Positions 26,704 through 36,457 of a stretch of 64,000 bases of DNA are shown here, in pieces (positions within the stretch are counted from its first letter, which is position 1; each line of letters starts with the position of its first letter). The position numbers and the translations under genes are program-made. The DNA comes from CAWANF01 sp963783355 (GTDB lineage: Bacteria > Bacteroidota > Rhodothermia > Balneolales > DATFMH01), in NCBI GenBank assembly GCA_963783355.1, contig CAWANF010000005.1:496001-560000 (forward strand), given 5' to 3'. A model generated the notes under the pieces. It did no database searches and had not been told where the DNA came from. It saw only the letters and a program-made list of their open reading frames with translations.

Positions 26704-28362
26704 TTATCTCCTAAATGTAATTCCTCCAAAAAGCTGGAATGGCATCTCATTATAATTAGGCCACAACATATATTTACTGTTCAATAAGTTAGTTCCTTTC
26801 AAATAAATACCAACATTTGAAGTAAAATCATACTCTAGCCGGCTTCCCAATAAAAGCGCATTCTTCAGATGAAGACCATTTCCATAAGTACGGTTACCAA
26901 GATAGTTACCCCAGACTTTAAAATTCAATTGTTTAACAGGATTTATCTCGATTTGGGCCTTTACACCCATTTTTTCCATAAACGGGACATCCTGTTTGGT
27001 AGACAATTGCTGATTCTGAACATAAATGTTCGATGTGAAGGCCACTTTTTGCGGAATGAAATCATATGATAACCCGGCAAAAGCTTTCCACATCTGCGTA
27101 TCATGATCAATATTCATTACATATTTTCCGGAATTATCACGGTTAACATATTGATAATCATAGTATTTTTGGAATCTAAATCCCCCGGTCAAATTAAGTC
27201 CCCTAACGAGTTCGTAGTTTGCCTGTGCTTTAGCCGTTAAATCACGCTCATTAATAGGAACTATATTCCGTACCAGCATCCGGTCTTGCTGATAACGTCC
27301 TGCTAATCCCCGGTTAAAGACTTCGCCTAATACTTCCGCTGTAAACTTAAGGTTTGTTATTCCCCAAAATTCATACTTCAAATCAGGATATAAAAATATT
27401 TTGCTGCCGGTCGTATCAGATTCTAAGTATCCGTTTAACTGAACAGTAAATCGATGATTAAAGCCACTTCGCCATTTATATCCAGCGTGGGGAGTGATGA
27501 TATACCAGTTTTTACTCGTCATGGAAGGATTATCAATCAACGATGCATCACCATCAACACCCACCATAAAACTCGAGTTCATAGCGGCTCCTTCCCAGGA
27601 TTGATTCAGTTTTAGATTGAACTGATGTTCCATGGCTTTGATGGCCACCCCATGTGGATAATACGTGAAATAATTATAATTGAAATGTGTTTTTAATTCG
27701 TGAAATGGATTTTTAACCTTCTCAAAACCAATCTGAAATCCAACACTTCCATAATTCATTGATGTATCGACGCCCGGACGATAGTTAAAATCGCTGATAC
27801 CATTTAAACCCAAACCCAGACGTTCATCTTTGCCCATTTTTTGTATATACTCGAAATCCAGACCTAAATTTCTATAGGAATCATTTTGAAAATTATAGTG
27901 GCCATTACTCGATTGAAAATTAAAATGTCCGAGTATCATGCCATTTTTCCCGGTTTTGTATTCCCCGAAAAGTCCGGCTTCCGGACTCATATCGGTTCCC
28001 CATCCAAGGTGAGAATACAAATTTGAAAAGTGTGGGTAGGTAAATTGTTTCTTAGCTGGAGTTATCGGCTGCTCAAGCTTACTGATAGGAAGGTTGGCCA
28101 CCGCCTCATCCGGTGATTCCATAAAAGGAATTTGATTTCCACTTACCTGAAAAACCGGTGGCGTAGGATTGAATCCAAGAATCGGCTGCCGTCTGAGGCC
28201 CGGAAAAGTAGCTTTAAAATCGCCCTTTATCTCTATATCCTGTGGATTTATATCGGGCAATAATGTACTTAATTTCTTTTTTTGTGCTTCTTGTGCATGT
28301 ACCAGTATTGGAAGTAACAGTAACAAAACGAAGGAAGCGGCATATATGCTTTTTTTCAACAT
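26704..28362 (-). CDS. Predicted outer-membrane beta-barrel protein (TonB-receptor-like)
   Basis: A 552-residue exported protein; I choose ATG 28360-28362 because the signal peptide (MLKKSIYAASFVLLLLLPILVHAQ) begins there. An upstream in-frame start at 28416 would add 18 unlikely residues. After an N-terminal linker of about 110 residues with Pro-rich stretches, the rest consists of alternating aromatic strands such as GMILGHFNFQSS and LNFKVWGNYLG, like the barrel of TonB-dependent receptors. No plug domain is evident and the C-terminus (GGITFRR) lacks a final aromatic. It leads the operon that encodes the Ton system, which suggests a link. Confidence 0.65.
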   Translation of the reverse strand: MLKKSIYAASFVLLLLLPILVHAQEAQKKKLSTLLPDINPQDIEIKGDFKATFPGLRRQPILGFNPTPPVFQVSGNQIPFMESPDEAVANLPISKLEQPITPAKKQFTYPHFSNLYSHLGWGTDMSPEAGLFGEYKTGKNGMILGHFNFQSSNGHYNFQNDSYRNLGLDFEYIQKMGKDERLGLGLNGISDFNYRPGVDTSMNYGSVGFQIGFEKVKNPFHELKTHFNYNYFTYYPHGVAIKAMEHQFNLKLNQSWEGAAMNSSFMVGVDGDASLIDNPSMTSKNWYIITPHAGYKWRSGFNHRFTVQLNGYLESDTTGSKIFLYPDLKYEFWGITNLKFTAEVLGEVFNRGLAGRYQQDRMLVRNIVPINERDLTAKAQANYELVRGLNLTGGFRFQKYYDYQYVNRDNSGKYVMNIDHDTQMWKAFAGLSYDFIPQKVAFTSNIYVQNQQLSTKQDVPFMEKMGVKAQIEINPVKQLNFKVWGNYLGNRTYGNGLHLKNALLLGSRLEYDFTSNVGIYLKGTNLLNSKYMLWPNYNEMPFQLFGGITFRR

Positions 28363-28550
28363 TAAATACGAATTTAAAAAATGGGTCTTGCCGAATTGTA
28401 TGTATTGAAAATACATAAATAGATACGTTTCTAATTAAAAAATATTTGTTTTAAGACGACGACCGGGTATCATCTTAAAGTAATTAAATGCAACTCTCCG
28501 ATACAACAGCTTTTTGGTAAATATTCACTACATTTACGTGAATATAAAAT

Positions 28551-29615
28551 TCAGTACGTTTTCTTAAATAAACTTGAAAACTTTACCGTATCAAGTTTGC
28601 CTGATTCCAGATACCGGCTGACCAAAACAATAATCGGTGTAAAAATCATATAAATCAAAAAGATAACAGCATATGTGATAAATGCATAGGCTAAACCAAC
28701 TACAGCCGGCACACTAAATAACACCAGCAAGGCCTGTTTTGTAAACCAGTGATAAGTTCCCATACCCCCGGGAGAAGGCAGAGCTATTCCAATAGCGCCA
28801 ATAATCGTTACGGTCATCGCATCGAACAGGCCTAAATGATACACCTGTACCATATTAAACATATAAAACGGAATGTACGTCATCAAAATATAACAAAACC
28901 ACATAAGGGCGGTTAAACCAATGAATAGTGGCCAGTTTTTAACGCGTCGAATGCTAACTAATCCATCCCAGAGCATTACTAAAAAATTCTTCAGCTTGTT
29001 CCAAATCATCTCAGCAAAATGAAAATGACGACTCATCCAGTGTAACAGTAAATAGATTACAAAAAGCACTATAAGAACAGCTATTCCAAGGAGAAACAAA
29101 TCCATAATATTCTTCAGATCTATCATGTGGTGAAACCAATCGACCGTTGGCTGTCCAAATAATTGCTGTAGTTTTTTCGGATCAGTTATCACATAAAAAA
29201 TAACAAATACCAATAAGGCAATAAGAGTAAACAGGTCTATGGCCCGTTCAACGATGACCGTTCCAAATAAAGAACTGCTGCTGATTTTATGTCTCTTACC
29301 TACATAAACGCAACGGGTTATTTCACCCATCCTCGGAATGACGTAATTTACCACATAAGCAATCATGACCCCGGAGAATAATACCGAGCGGTCTACTTTA
29401 ATTTGATCTTTTTCAATCAACAACTTCCACCGTTCCGCCCGTAAATAATGAGACATCAGTGTAGTGACAATGAAAGGAGCGATCCAGAGATAATGCATGT
29501 TTTCCATATACCGGACCAGATTACTCCATTTTACATTCTGGAATGCCAGCCACAGGAAAACCCCGCCAACAACAAGACTAATCAGAATTTGCAGGCCCTT
29601 CTTAACCTTGTCCAC
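28551..29615 (-). CDS. Flippase-like integral membrane protein (UPF0104/LPG synthase TM family)
   Basis: A 354-residue polytopic inner-membrane protein with about eight hydrophobic segments. The family pattern is seen in VNYVIPRMGEITRCVYVGKR (near 100), VIVERAIDLFTLIALL and AIGIALPSPGGMGTYHW (near 280), as in the transmembrane part of MprF and in AglD-like proteins. Members are thought to move or modify lipids, but the substrate is unknown. It ends the run cupin-gcvT-comB-ftsK-lolA and starts 2 nt after lolA. Confidence 0.8.
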   Translation of the reverse strand: MDKVKKGLQILISLVVGGVFLWLAFQNVKWSNLVRYMENMHYLWIAPFIVTTLMSHYLRAERWKLLIEKDQIKVDRSVLFSGVMIAYVVNYVIPRMGEITRCVYVGKRHKISSSSLFGTVIVERAIDLFTLIALLVFVIFYVITDPKKLQQLFGQPTVDWFHHMIDLKNIMDLFLLGIAVLIVLFVIYLLLHWMSRHFHFAEMIWNKLKNFLVMLWDGLVSIRRVKNWPLFIGLTALMWFCYILMTYIPFYMFNMVQVYHLGLFDAMTVTIIGAIGIALPSPGGMGTYHWFTKQALLVLFSVPAVVGLAYAFITYAVIFLIYMIFTPIIVLVSRYLESGKLDTVKFSSLFKKTY

Positions 29616-29617
29616 AA

Positions 29618-30253
29618 TTACTTCCTTAGATCAATGATTTCAGCGTTTTTCGGATACGAAATGGTAAACATTTTATCCGTTGGCTTCACAAAGGTTCCGT
29701 TTCCGAACCGGGAAAGAGTAATATTATTAGTCTGATCTGTTGCTTTGATATAAGTCGGCACCAGGTTTTGTGTTACTTCAATTTCAATTTTCTGAAAAAG
29801 TGAAAAAGGATCGTTAGAACGCAGTTCTATTAAATAGCCGAATTTACCCACCGGTTTATCAGTGATTTTATACTTCTTTAGTGATCCGGACAGAAAGCGT
29901 GATGGAGCATAATCATCCTCCTGGGGATCATACTTTGAAATGATAACCTGGTTTTTTATTCCATTATAGACCTTCGAAATCATATTATTTACCAGGATAT
30001 AGCGATCTTTCAGAATAATTTTATAGCGATCCTTTCCAATCCAGATGTCGCCACGGGTCGACATCGTGTCTTTGGTATATGAATCGATAAACTGATTAGT
30101 CAGATGTGCCTTAAATATAGATCCGGAGTCAAATTTCTGTTTCAAACGGTTAAAGACTGAATCCTGTGCCATCACAGGGCTTGTGATAATTGTTGAAAGC
30201 GTGGCAAAGATTATCAGGATAAGTGCACTTGTCTTAAGGTTTTTAATCATCAA
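29618..30253 (-). CDS. lolA: Outer-membrane lipoprotein carrier LolA
   Basis: A 211-residue periplasmic protein with a signal peptide (hydrophobic 8-25, cleavage after VMA) and the LolA half-barrel pattern: FKAHLTNQF, GDIWIGKDRYKI, LVNNMISKVYN and PTYIKATDQTNNIT. LolA carries lipoproteins from LolCDE to the outer membrane. Its first 11 bp overlap the end of ftsK, a coupling often seen in Bacteroidota. Confidence 0.87.
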   Translation of the reverse strand: MMIKNLKTSALILIIFATLSTIITSPVMAQDSVFNRLKQKFDSGSIFKAHLTNQFIDSYTKDTMSTRGDIWIGKDRYKIILKDRYILVNNMISKVYNGIKNQVIISKYDPQEDDYAPSRFLSGSLKKYKITDKPVGKFGYLIELRSNDPFSLFQKIEIEVTQNLVPTYIKATDQTNNITLSRFGNGTFVKPTDKMFTISYPKNAEIIDLRK

Positions 30254-32735
30254 GGTTCCTTAATATCTCTTCAAGTTCTTCTTCTGTTTCAACATTAACA
30301 TCCCGGGCTGTACTTCCCTGGTAAGGTCCGACAATTCCCGCGGCATATAATTGGTCGATAATCCGGCCGGCACGATTATACCCTAATCGCAATTTTCGTT
30401 GTAACAGCGATACCGAACCCTGCTGATGACGAACAACGGTCTTGGCAGCATCCTCAAACAACTCATCTCTATCAGTTTCATCCAATAAACCGCCATTTTC
30501 ATTTGCTTCTTCAACGACAGGAAGCAAATATGGTTGCTCATAACCTATTTGTGTTCCTACAAAAGCGGTTATTCGTTCCACTTCTTCCGTTGCGACAAAA
30601 GCATTTTGAATACGTATCATAGGTCCACCGCCGGAAAATAACATGTCTCCTTTACCAACGAGCTGATCGGCTCCCATCGTATCGAGAATAGTACGCGAAT
30701 CCACTTTTGATGCCACCTGGTAAGCAATGCGCGCCGGAAAATTAGCTTTAATGGTCCCGGTAATAACATTTACAGAAGGACGCTGGGTGGCAATCACCAT
30801 ATGAATTCCGACAGCACGGGCTAATTGGGCAATACGGGCGATAGGTTCTTCAATTTTTTTACCCGCCGTAATCATCAAATCGGCTAACTCATCTATAATT
30901 ACGACTATATACGGCAAGTGCCTGTGGCCTAAATCATCTTCCAGCTGTCCGCTTTTTAATTTCTTATTGTAATCTTTTATATCACGAACCATCGCCATTT
31001 TAAGCAGTTCATAGCGATCATCCATTTCCTTACAAACACTGTTTAACGTCTCAAGAACTTTGCTCGTATCCGTAACGATAGGTTCGTCGGCATTCGGCAA
31101 AGATGCCAAATAATGATTCTGGATATTTCGATATAATGAAAGTTCGATTTTCTTCGGATCTACTAACACGAATTTCAAATTATCCGGGTGACACTTATAC
31201 AGTAAGCAGGTTATAATCGTATTGATACCTACAGATTTTCCGGATCCGGTAGCCCCTGCAATCAAAAGGTGAGGCATTTGGGCTAAATCGATCATGAAGA
31301 CTTCGTTTTCAATCGTCTTCCCAAAAGCAACCGGCAACTGCTTCGAGCTTTCAACGAATTTCCGCGTATTTATAACCGATTTGATATATACGGTCTCCCG
31401 TTTATTATTCGGTACCTCAATACCAACAGCCGATTTTCCCGGAATTGGTGCGATGATCCGCAAACCATGGGTCGCCATCGCCATTTTAAGATCATTGGCA
31501 TAGCTTTCAATCTTACTGATTTTCACATCAGGTGCCGGTGTTAATTCATACAAAGTAACCGTTGGGCCAACAATCGCCTCTATCGATAAAATCTCAATTC
31601 CATGCCTTTTCAGCTTATCAAGAATGATATATTTCTTTTCGTTAATCTCTTCAAGATCAACTTCTTTTCCTTCATTCGGAGGAGAATTCAGTAAATCAAT
31701 GGTTGGGAATTTATATCTGATAACCGGACTTTGCTTCTCCTGCGTTTTCTGCAGTTTTTCCAGGTCGCGTTCCCCGGCTTCTTCATCCCCTTCACCGACC
31801 CTGACATTCATATCAAGATCATCTTCCCGCTCTGAAGTATTTGCCTTTTCAGGTTCTGACTTATCGAGAATTGCCCGATTTTTAATATAGTCCGTTGTTG
31901 ATTCTTCCTGCTCTTTCTTTACTCTTTCCAGTTCCTTTGTACGTGATTGATTAACAATCTCGTCTATTGAGTGATTCTCGGGTTTGGATATTTCCTCTTG
32001 TTGCTTTTCGTTCTTTTTTACTGTTTTTTCAGCCGCTTTTTGCTGTTTATTGGCTATGCGAGCTTCTTTTTTTATTCTGGCCATCTCACGTTTCGATTCT
32101 TTCCGGGCTCGCCGGTTCTCATTAATATGGCCAAAGAATTCTTTGAAACGATCGATAGTGGTTTGAATATCGCGATCTACCAAAACCAGAAAACCGATAA
32201 TAAATAATGCAGAAAGAAGAATAATGGAACCAATCAAACCGGTAATTTTAATGAGTATTCGTGCCATTGCAAGACCGGCGACACCATTCCAAACGATGGT
32301 TTGCCAGTGATATTCATTTGCGAACCAACCGGTAATCATCGATACCAGGACAATCATGCAGACGATATAGAAAACCTGCCAGTTTAGTTGCTCAAGAGGT
32401 TTTGAACGAAATACGTACCAGCCGTAAACAATAAGGATGATGGGCAGGAAAATGCTGAAATAACCGAATAAAACGTATACAAAGAAATGAGCAGCATATG
32501 CTCCAACCACGCCAAGACCGTTTTTTATCAACAACGCGGGCCCGGTATTGGGCATGAAAAGATTGTAAAACGAAATCCGGTGTATAAATCCGAAATCATT
32601 CGGGTTATACGTGAGGATGCTCGTTCCAAATAAAGCTCCGATAGCCATTATCACAATACCCAGAATTTCCTTCTTCCGGTTTGCGTTGGCAAAGAAACTT
32701 GTTTTTGTATTTGATTTGGCTTTTTTCTTAGCCAT
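30243..32735 (-). CDS. ftsK: DNA translocase FtsK
   Basis: FtsK pumps chromosome termini across the division septum. The 830-residue protein has four transmembrane regions (about 23-43, 75-108, 118-138, 160-186), a highly charged Lys/Glu linker (about 200-340), the alpha-beta motor with Walker A GATGSGKS (494-501) and Walker B VVIIDELADLM, and a C-terminal gamma winged helix (RKLRLGYNRAGRIIDQLYAAGIVG) that reads KOPS-like sites. It overlaps comB by 8 bp at its start and lolA by 11 bp at its end. Confidence 0.97.
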   Translation of the reverse strand: MAKKKAKSNTKTSFFANANRKKEILGIVIMAIGALFGTSILTYNPNDFGFIHRISFYNLFMPNTGPALLIKNGLGVVGAYAAHFFVYVLFGYFSIFLPIILIVYGWYVFRSKPLEQLNWQVFYIVCMIVLVSMITGWFANEYHWQTIVWNGVAGLAMARILIKITGLIGSIILLSALFIIGFLVLVDRDIQTTIDRFKEFFGHINENRRARKESKREMARIKKEARIANKQQKAAEKTVKKNEKQQEEISKPENHSIDEIVNQSRTKELERVKKEQEESTTDYIKNRAILDKSEPEKANTSEREDDLDMNVRVGEGDEEAGERDLEKLQKTQEKQSPVIRYKFPTIDLLNSPPNEGKEVDLEEINEKKYIILDKLKRHGIEILSIEAIVGPTVTLYELTPAPDVKISKIESYANDLKMAMATHGLRIIAPIPGKSAVGIEVPNNKRETVYIKSVINTRKFVESSKQLPVAFGKTIENEVFMIDLAQMPHLLIAGATGSGKSVGINTIITCLLYKCHPDNLKFVLVDPKKIELSLYRNIQNHYLASLPNADEPIVTDTSKVLETLNSVCKEMDDRYELLKMAMVRDIKDYNKKLKSGQLEDDLGHRHLPYIVVIIDELADLMITAGKKIEEPIARIAQLARAVGIHMVIATQRPSVNVITGTIKANFPARIAYQVASKVDSRTILDTMGADQLVGKGDMLFSGGGPMIRIQNAFVATEEVERITAFVGTQIGYEQPYLLPVVEEANENGGLLDETDRDELFEDAAKTVVRHQQGSVSLLQRKLRLGYNRAGRIIDQLYAAGIVGPYQGSTARDVNVETEEELEEILRNLDD

Positions 32736-33462
32736 TTATTCCGTCTGTAATGATTCCTTCTTTAAGCACAGGTAAAATATCTAAAATACTAACCTGGCTA
32801 CAGTACATAATATCTTCGAGCCCTACAAGATTTTTGAGGCGAATGGCATGATTTGATGTCTTTATAACTCCAGTTATGTCATCTTTATAACGTTCATATA
32901 ACACAAATGCCATTTTGGCTCCGTCACTTGCTTCTGCCGGCAATTTTCCGTCCATAAGATCATAAATGATATTACCGGCACATAACATATCCTCCAGGGA
33001 TAACCGGTTTTTCCAACCGGCACAAACTAAAATAATTTCATTATCTACACTTTTTAAATATCTAACAACTGCAGATAAATTCAAGAACGAACCTACTAAA
33101 ATTTTGTCCGCCAGATTTGAACGTGTAATTGCTTTTGTTCCGTTCGTTGTCGAAAATATCAGTGTCTTTTGATCAATCAAATCATGCGTGTATTCCAGGG
33201 GTGAATTTCCCAGGTGATAACCTTCGATCTTGATACCATCCTTTTCCCCGCATAGCAAATAACGGGAAGAATCAAGATTTTGAGCAATTTTCCCTGCTGC
33301 AGCCATATCTTCCACCGGAATGACACCTTTTGCTCCGTTTTTTATTGCTGTAACAATCGTTGAGCTGGCACGCAAAACATCGATAATTACAATAGTTTTA
33401 TTATGGACATCTTCTTCCTGAAAAGAATATGCCGTAGAAAATACATCTATTTGATAATCCAT
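32728..33462 (-). CDS. comB: 2-phosphosulfolactate phosphatase ComB
   Basis: ComB removes phosphate from 2-phosphosulfolactate, the product of ComA, giving sulfolactate. The 244-residue protein has the family motifs IIDVLRASSTIVTAI, GEKDGIKIEGYHLGNSPLEY, STTNGTKAI and a cysteine-containing CAGWKNRLSLED stretch. Its place in the run between gcvT (17 nt) and ftsK (8-bp overlap) is away from comA (9220-10044), so the pathway is split over two operons. The further steps (ComC dehydrogenase) are not in the window. Confidence 0.9.
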   Translation of the reverse strand: MDYQIDVFSTAYSFQEEDVHNKTIVIIDVLRASSTIVTAIKNGAKGVIPVEDMAAAGKIAQNLDSSRYLLCGEKDGIKIEGYHLGNSPLEYTHDLIDQKTLIFSTTNGTKAITRSNLADKILVGSFLNLSAVVRYLKSVDNEIILVCAGWKNRLSLEDMLCAGNIIYDLMDGKLPAEASDGAKMAFVLYERYKDDITGVIKTSNHAIRLKNLVGLEDIMYCSQVSILDILPVLKEGIITDGING

Positions 33463-33479
33463 TTTTTACAGTAATACTT

Positions 33480-34580
33480 CTATTTTTTATTGATAAACGG
33501 AGGCTTGGTTACGATAGCTTTTACTAATTTATTCCGGATTTCCACATAAACAACTGTTCCGGGATCTGAATAATTCTTTTCAACATAACCCATTCCAACA
33601 CCTTCGCCAAGTGTAATTGACATTGTACCGCTGGTAACTTCACCGATTCGGGAGCCATTCTCATCACATAAATTATAATGACTTCTTGGTATCGCCTTCT
33701 CCCCATCTATTTTAAATCCAACCAGTTTTCGTTGAAGGCCATTTTCTTTTACAGACACTAATACATCTTTTCCAATGAAAGATTCTTTATTCAGTTTCGT
33801 GAGCCATCCCAGGCCAGCTTCTAACGGATTTGTATCTTTGCTGATATCATTACCATATAGTGCAAATCCCATTTCAAGACGCAAGGTGTCTCGTGCACCT
33901 AAACCAGCAGGTTGTATATCATATTCTTCGCCCGCCTTTATTATGGCATTCCAGATGGACTCAGGATCTGTATTATTTTTATCAAAATAGAGTTCAAAGC
34001 CTTTCTCGCCGGTATATCCAGTAGCAGATAAAATAATTTTATCAAAACCAGCAATAGAACCGATCTTAAAGGTATAATATTTAATACTTTCGAGACCAAC
34101 ATCCGTGAGCTTTTGCAAGGTCTTTATAGAATCAGGGCCCTGAACAGCCAAAAGGCACATATCATCCGACACATCCCGCAATGTAGCATTTTGCTTCGAA
34201 TGTCGTTTCATCCAGTCAAAATCTTTGTCTTTGTTGGAGGCATTAACTACCAGCATATAATGATTTTCACCAATCATATAAACCAAAAGATCATCAACTA
34301 TACCCCCGTCTTCATAACACATTGCCGAATATTGCGCTTTCCCGGGTTCCAGTTTAGAAGCGTCATTAATGGTAATGTTTTGAATAAAATCGAGCGCCGA
34401 AGTTCCCTCAACGATTATCTCTCCCATATGGGAAACGTCGAAAATACCAACCGAATTTCGAACTGCTTCATGTTCTTTTTTTATACCGGAGTACTGAACC
34501 GGCATTTCAAATCCTCCAAAATCGATTAATTTAGCACCGGCTTTCTGGTGAATATTATAGAATGGTGTTCTCTTCAACAT
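33480..34580 (-). CDS. gcvT: Aminomethyltransferase, glycine cleavage T protein
   Basis: GcvT takes the aminomethyl group from the H protein lipoyl arm and forms methylene-tetrahydrofolate and ammonia. The 366-residue protein has the T-protein start (KRTPFYNIHQKAGAKLIDFGG), GIFDVSHMGEI, and the folate-region motif GLGARDTLRLEMG. The length is normal. The other glycine cleavage genes are not nearby, and no glycine riboswitch is visible in the short upstream gap. It stands 48 nt after the cupin gene. Confidence 0.96.
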   Translation of the reverse strand: MLKRTPFYNIHQKAGAKLIDFGGFEMPVQYSGIKKEHEAVRNSVGIFDVSHMGEIIVEGTSALDFIQNITINDASKLEPGKAQYSAMCYEDGGIVDDLLVYMIGENHYMLVVNASNKDKDFDWMKRHSKQNATLRDVSDDMCLLAVQGPDSIKTLQKLTDVGLESIKYYTFKIGSIAGFDKIILSATGYTGEKGFELYFDKNNTDPESIWNAIIKAGEEYDIQPAGLGARDTLRLEMGFALYGNDISKDTNPLEAGLGWLTKLNKESFIGKDVLVSVKENGLQRKLVGFKIDGEKAIPRSHYNLCDENGSRIGEVTSGTMSITLGEGVGMGYVEKNYSDPGTVVYVEIRNKLVKAIVTKPPFINKK

Positions 34581-34628
34581 TTATGTAAATGATTAATTTA
34601 TAATTTTTTATTTGACGCAGAATGTCTT

Positions 34629-34994
34629 CTACATTTCTCTTGATGCTCTTTCAATATTAAAAGCAGGCAAGCAAATGGCCCAGTATTCCCCTTCTTCATC
34701 AAATGGATTCGAATACCTGACCTTTGTCCCTTTTTTGCTCAGAAACGTTTCACCCGATTTTAAAACAATAACTTCATCGTCATCCAATTCTATTTGCATC
34801 TGTCCCTTAATCATGATGGTAATTTCATCAAAACCAGGTGTTTGAACCGGCTCCGACCATCCGGCAGGGGCAATCATATGAGCAACAGAAAAATCATCCG
34901 TTTCTGTTGCCACATTCCCAAAGTGTTCCTCAATCAATTTATTTCCGGGAACAGGAATCTTCGTCGGTTTGGCTTGTTTAAAATATCTCAACAT
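34629..34994 (-). CDS. Small cupin-domain protein
   Basis: A 121-residue single cupin barrel. The strand pattern around GFDEITIMIKGQMQIELDDDEVIVLKSGETFL is typical. The first metal-binding motif is weak: no HxH pair is visible, so it may be a non-catalytic or ligand-binding cupin. It is the first gene of the minus-strand run that continues with gcvT. The substrate is unknown. Confidence 0.75.
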   Translation of the reverse strand: MLRYFKQAKPTKIPVPGNKLIEEHFGNVATETDDFSVAHMIAPAGWSEPVQTPGFDEITIMIKGQMQIELDDDEVIVLKSGETFLSKKGTKVRYSNPFDEEGEYWAICLPAFNIERASREM

Positions 34995-35274
34995 GGTTTA
35001 CTAGCGATCTCTTTTTTCATGACAGCAAAATTAACGAGAAATATACGATTTATTAAACAATATTCGCGCATTAAGCATGAGTCTAAATAAACATAGCCTA
35101 AATTTAATAGTTCTTTCTTAATTCGTATCTTTATACATATACATAAGAATACAGTCCGGACATAATTTTATACGATAAAGATTCATGAATCAAATTCATT
35201 AAATTTTAATATCGGCCGGTTATCTTTAGAAGATATTTATAAAAATTTCATTTTAAACATAGAATTACCTCATT
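34995..35274. promoter_or_regulatory. Divergent intergenic region, cupin / mrp
   Basis: An AT-rich gap of 280 bp between genes reading outward, which must hold promoters for both. A 12-bp palindrome, GATTCATGAATC, lies at 35180-35191. TATCTTTA-like boxes occur near 35127 and 35226, but none matches TAnnTTTG fully. No small gene or RNA is recognisable. Confidence 0.45.
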
Positions 35275-36375
35275 ATGCCAATCACAGAAGAACAGGTAAA
35301 AGAGGCGCTCTCCAATGTTATTGATCCTGATCTGGGAAGAGATATTGTATCACTTAATATGGTTGAAGATCTTAAGATTGATGGTAAAAACGTCTCCTTC
35401 ACTGTAAACCTTACCACACCGGCATGCCCGTTAAAGGCCGAAATTGAGCGGGCAAGTATCAACGCAATTAAACATCTGGTTGATGAAGAAGCTGTTGTTG
35501 ATGTAAATATGGATTCAAAAGTGGCAACTAACCGAACTCAACAACAAGGTGATCCTTCCTTGCTGAAAGGAGTTAAAAACATCATTGCCGTTGCATCCGG
35601 GAAAGGTGGCGTCGGAAAATCCACCGTTGCGGTTAATTTAGCCGTTGCCCTGGCTAAAACCGGAGCATCAGTCGGACTTCTTGACACCGATATTTACGGC
35701 CCCAGCATCCCAACGATGTTCAACGTTCATGAGCGCCCAAGCGTTACTACACAACGAAAAATCGTTCCCATAGAGAAATATGGAGTTCGTTTATTATCCA
35801 TGGGATTTCTTGTAGATGCCGATGACGCTGTCGTCTGGCGCGGTCCAATGGTAACCAGTGCTGTAAAACAATTTTTAAGCGAAGCTGAGTGGGGCGAACT
35901 CGACTATATGGTCCTGGATATGCCTCCCGGAACCGGCGATATTCAGCTTACCATCGTGCAAACTGTACCCCTGACCGGAGCGGTCATTGTTTCTACTCCA
36001 CAGGAGGTGGCATTGGATGATGCCCGAAAAGCTATCGCCATGTTTAAAAAGGTCAATGTTCCTGTTCTGGGAGTCATTGAAAATATGGCTTATTTCACTC
36101 CTCCGGATATGCCTGAAAAGAAATATTATATCTTCGGGCAAAACGGGGCACGAAATCTTGCAGATAAGCTCAGTGTTCCATTTCTTGGCGAGATTCCCCT
36201 GGAACAAACCACACGGGAAGGTGGCGATACTGGAGATCCAGTTGTAAATAAAGATGAAAAATCGTTATCTGCCCAGGCTTTCATTGATATTGCTAATAAA
36301 ACGGCTCAACAGATTTCAATACGAAATGCAAGCTCACCAGCTACAAAACCGGTCGAAATCATGTTCAAACCATAA
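35275..36375 (+). CDS. mrp: Mrp/ApbC family iron-sulfur carrier ATPase
   Basis: A cytosolic P-loop ATPase involved in iron-sulfur cluster delivery. The 366 residues comprise an N-terminal DUF59/MIP18 domain (about 5-80, with conserved TTPACPLK) and a MinD/ParA-type domain with the deviant Walker A GKGGVGKS (109-116) and the Mrp signature DMPPGTGDIQL. The CxxC pair that binds the cluster in many ApbC proteins is absent: the region reads ENMAYFTPPDMPEKK. I believe this is usual in Bacteroidota. Cys51 in the DUF59 part could serve. It is a single gene with a terminator after it. Confidence 0.93.
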   Translation: MPITEEQVKEALSNVIDPDLGRDIVSLNMVEDLKIDGKNVSFTVNLTTPACPLKAEIERASINAIKHLVDEEAVVDVNMDSKVATNRTQQQGDPSLLKGVKNIIAVASGKGGVGKSTVAVNLAVALAKTGASVGLLDTDIYGPSIPTMFNVHERPSVTTQRKIVPIEKYGVRLLSMGFLVDADDAVVWRGPMVTSAVKQFLSEAEWGELDYMVLDMPPGTGDIQLTIVQTVPLTGAVIVSTPQEVALDDARKAIAMFKKVNVPVLGVIENMAYFTPPDMPEKKYYIFGQNGARNLADKLSVPFLGEIPLEQTTREGGDTGDPVVNKDEKSLSAQAFIDIANKTAQQISIRNASSPATKPVEIMFKP

Positions 36376-36406
36376 AAACACAATATTCTGATCTCATTCA
36401 AAAGAC

Positions 36407-36437
36407 AAAAGGCGAAATCCAATGGACTTCGCCTTTT
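36407..36437. terminator. Bidirectional terminator between mrp and rplS
   Basis: AAAAGGCGAA (36407-36416) pairs with TTCGCCTTTT, the stem continuing with one mismatch toward a small loop near 36420. T-tracts stand on both strands, so it can end mrp on plus and rplS on minus. Confidence 0.85.
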
Positions 36438-36457
36438 TAATTTCTATATAATCAGAA

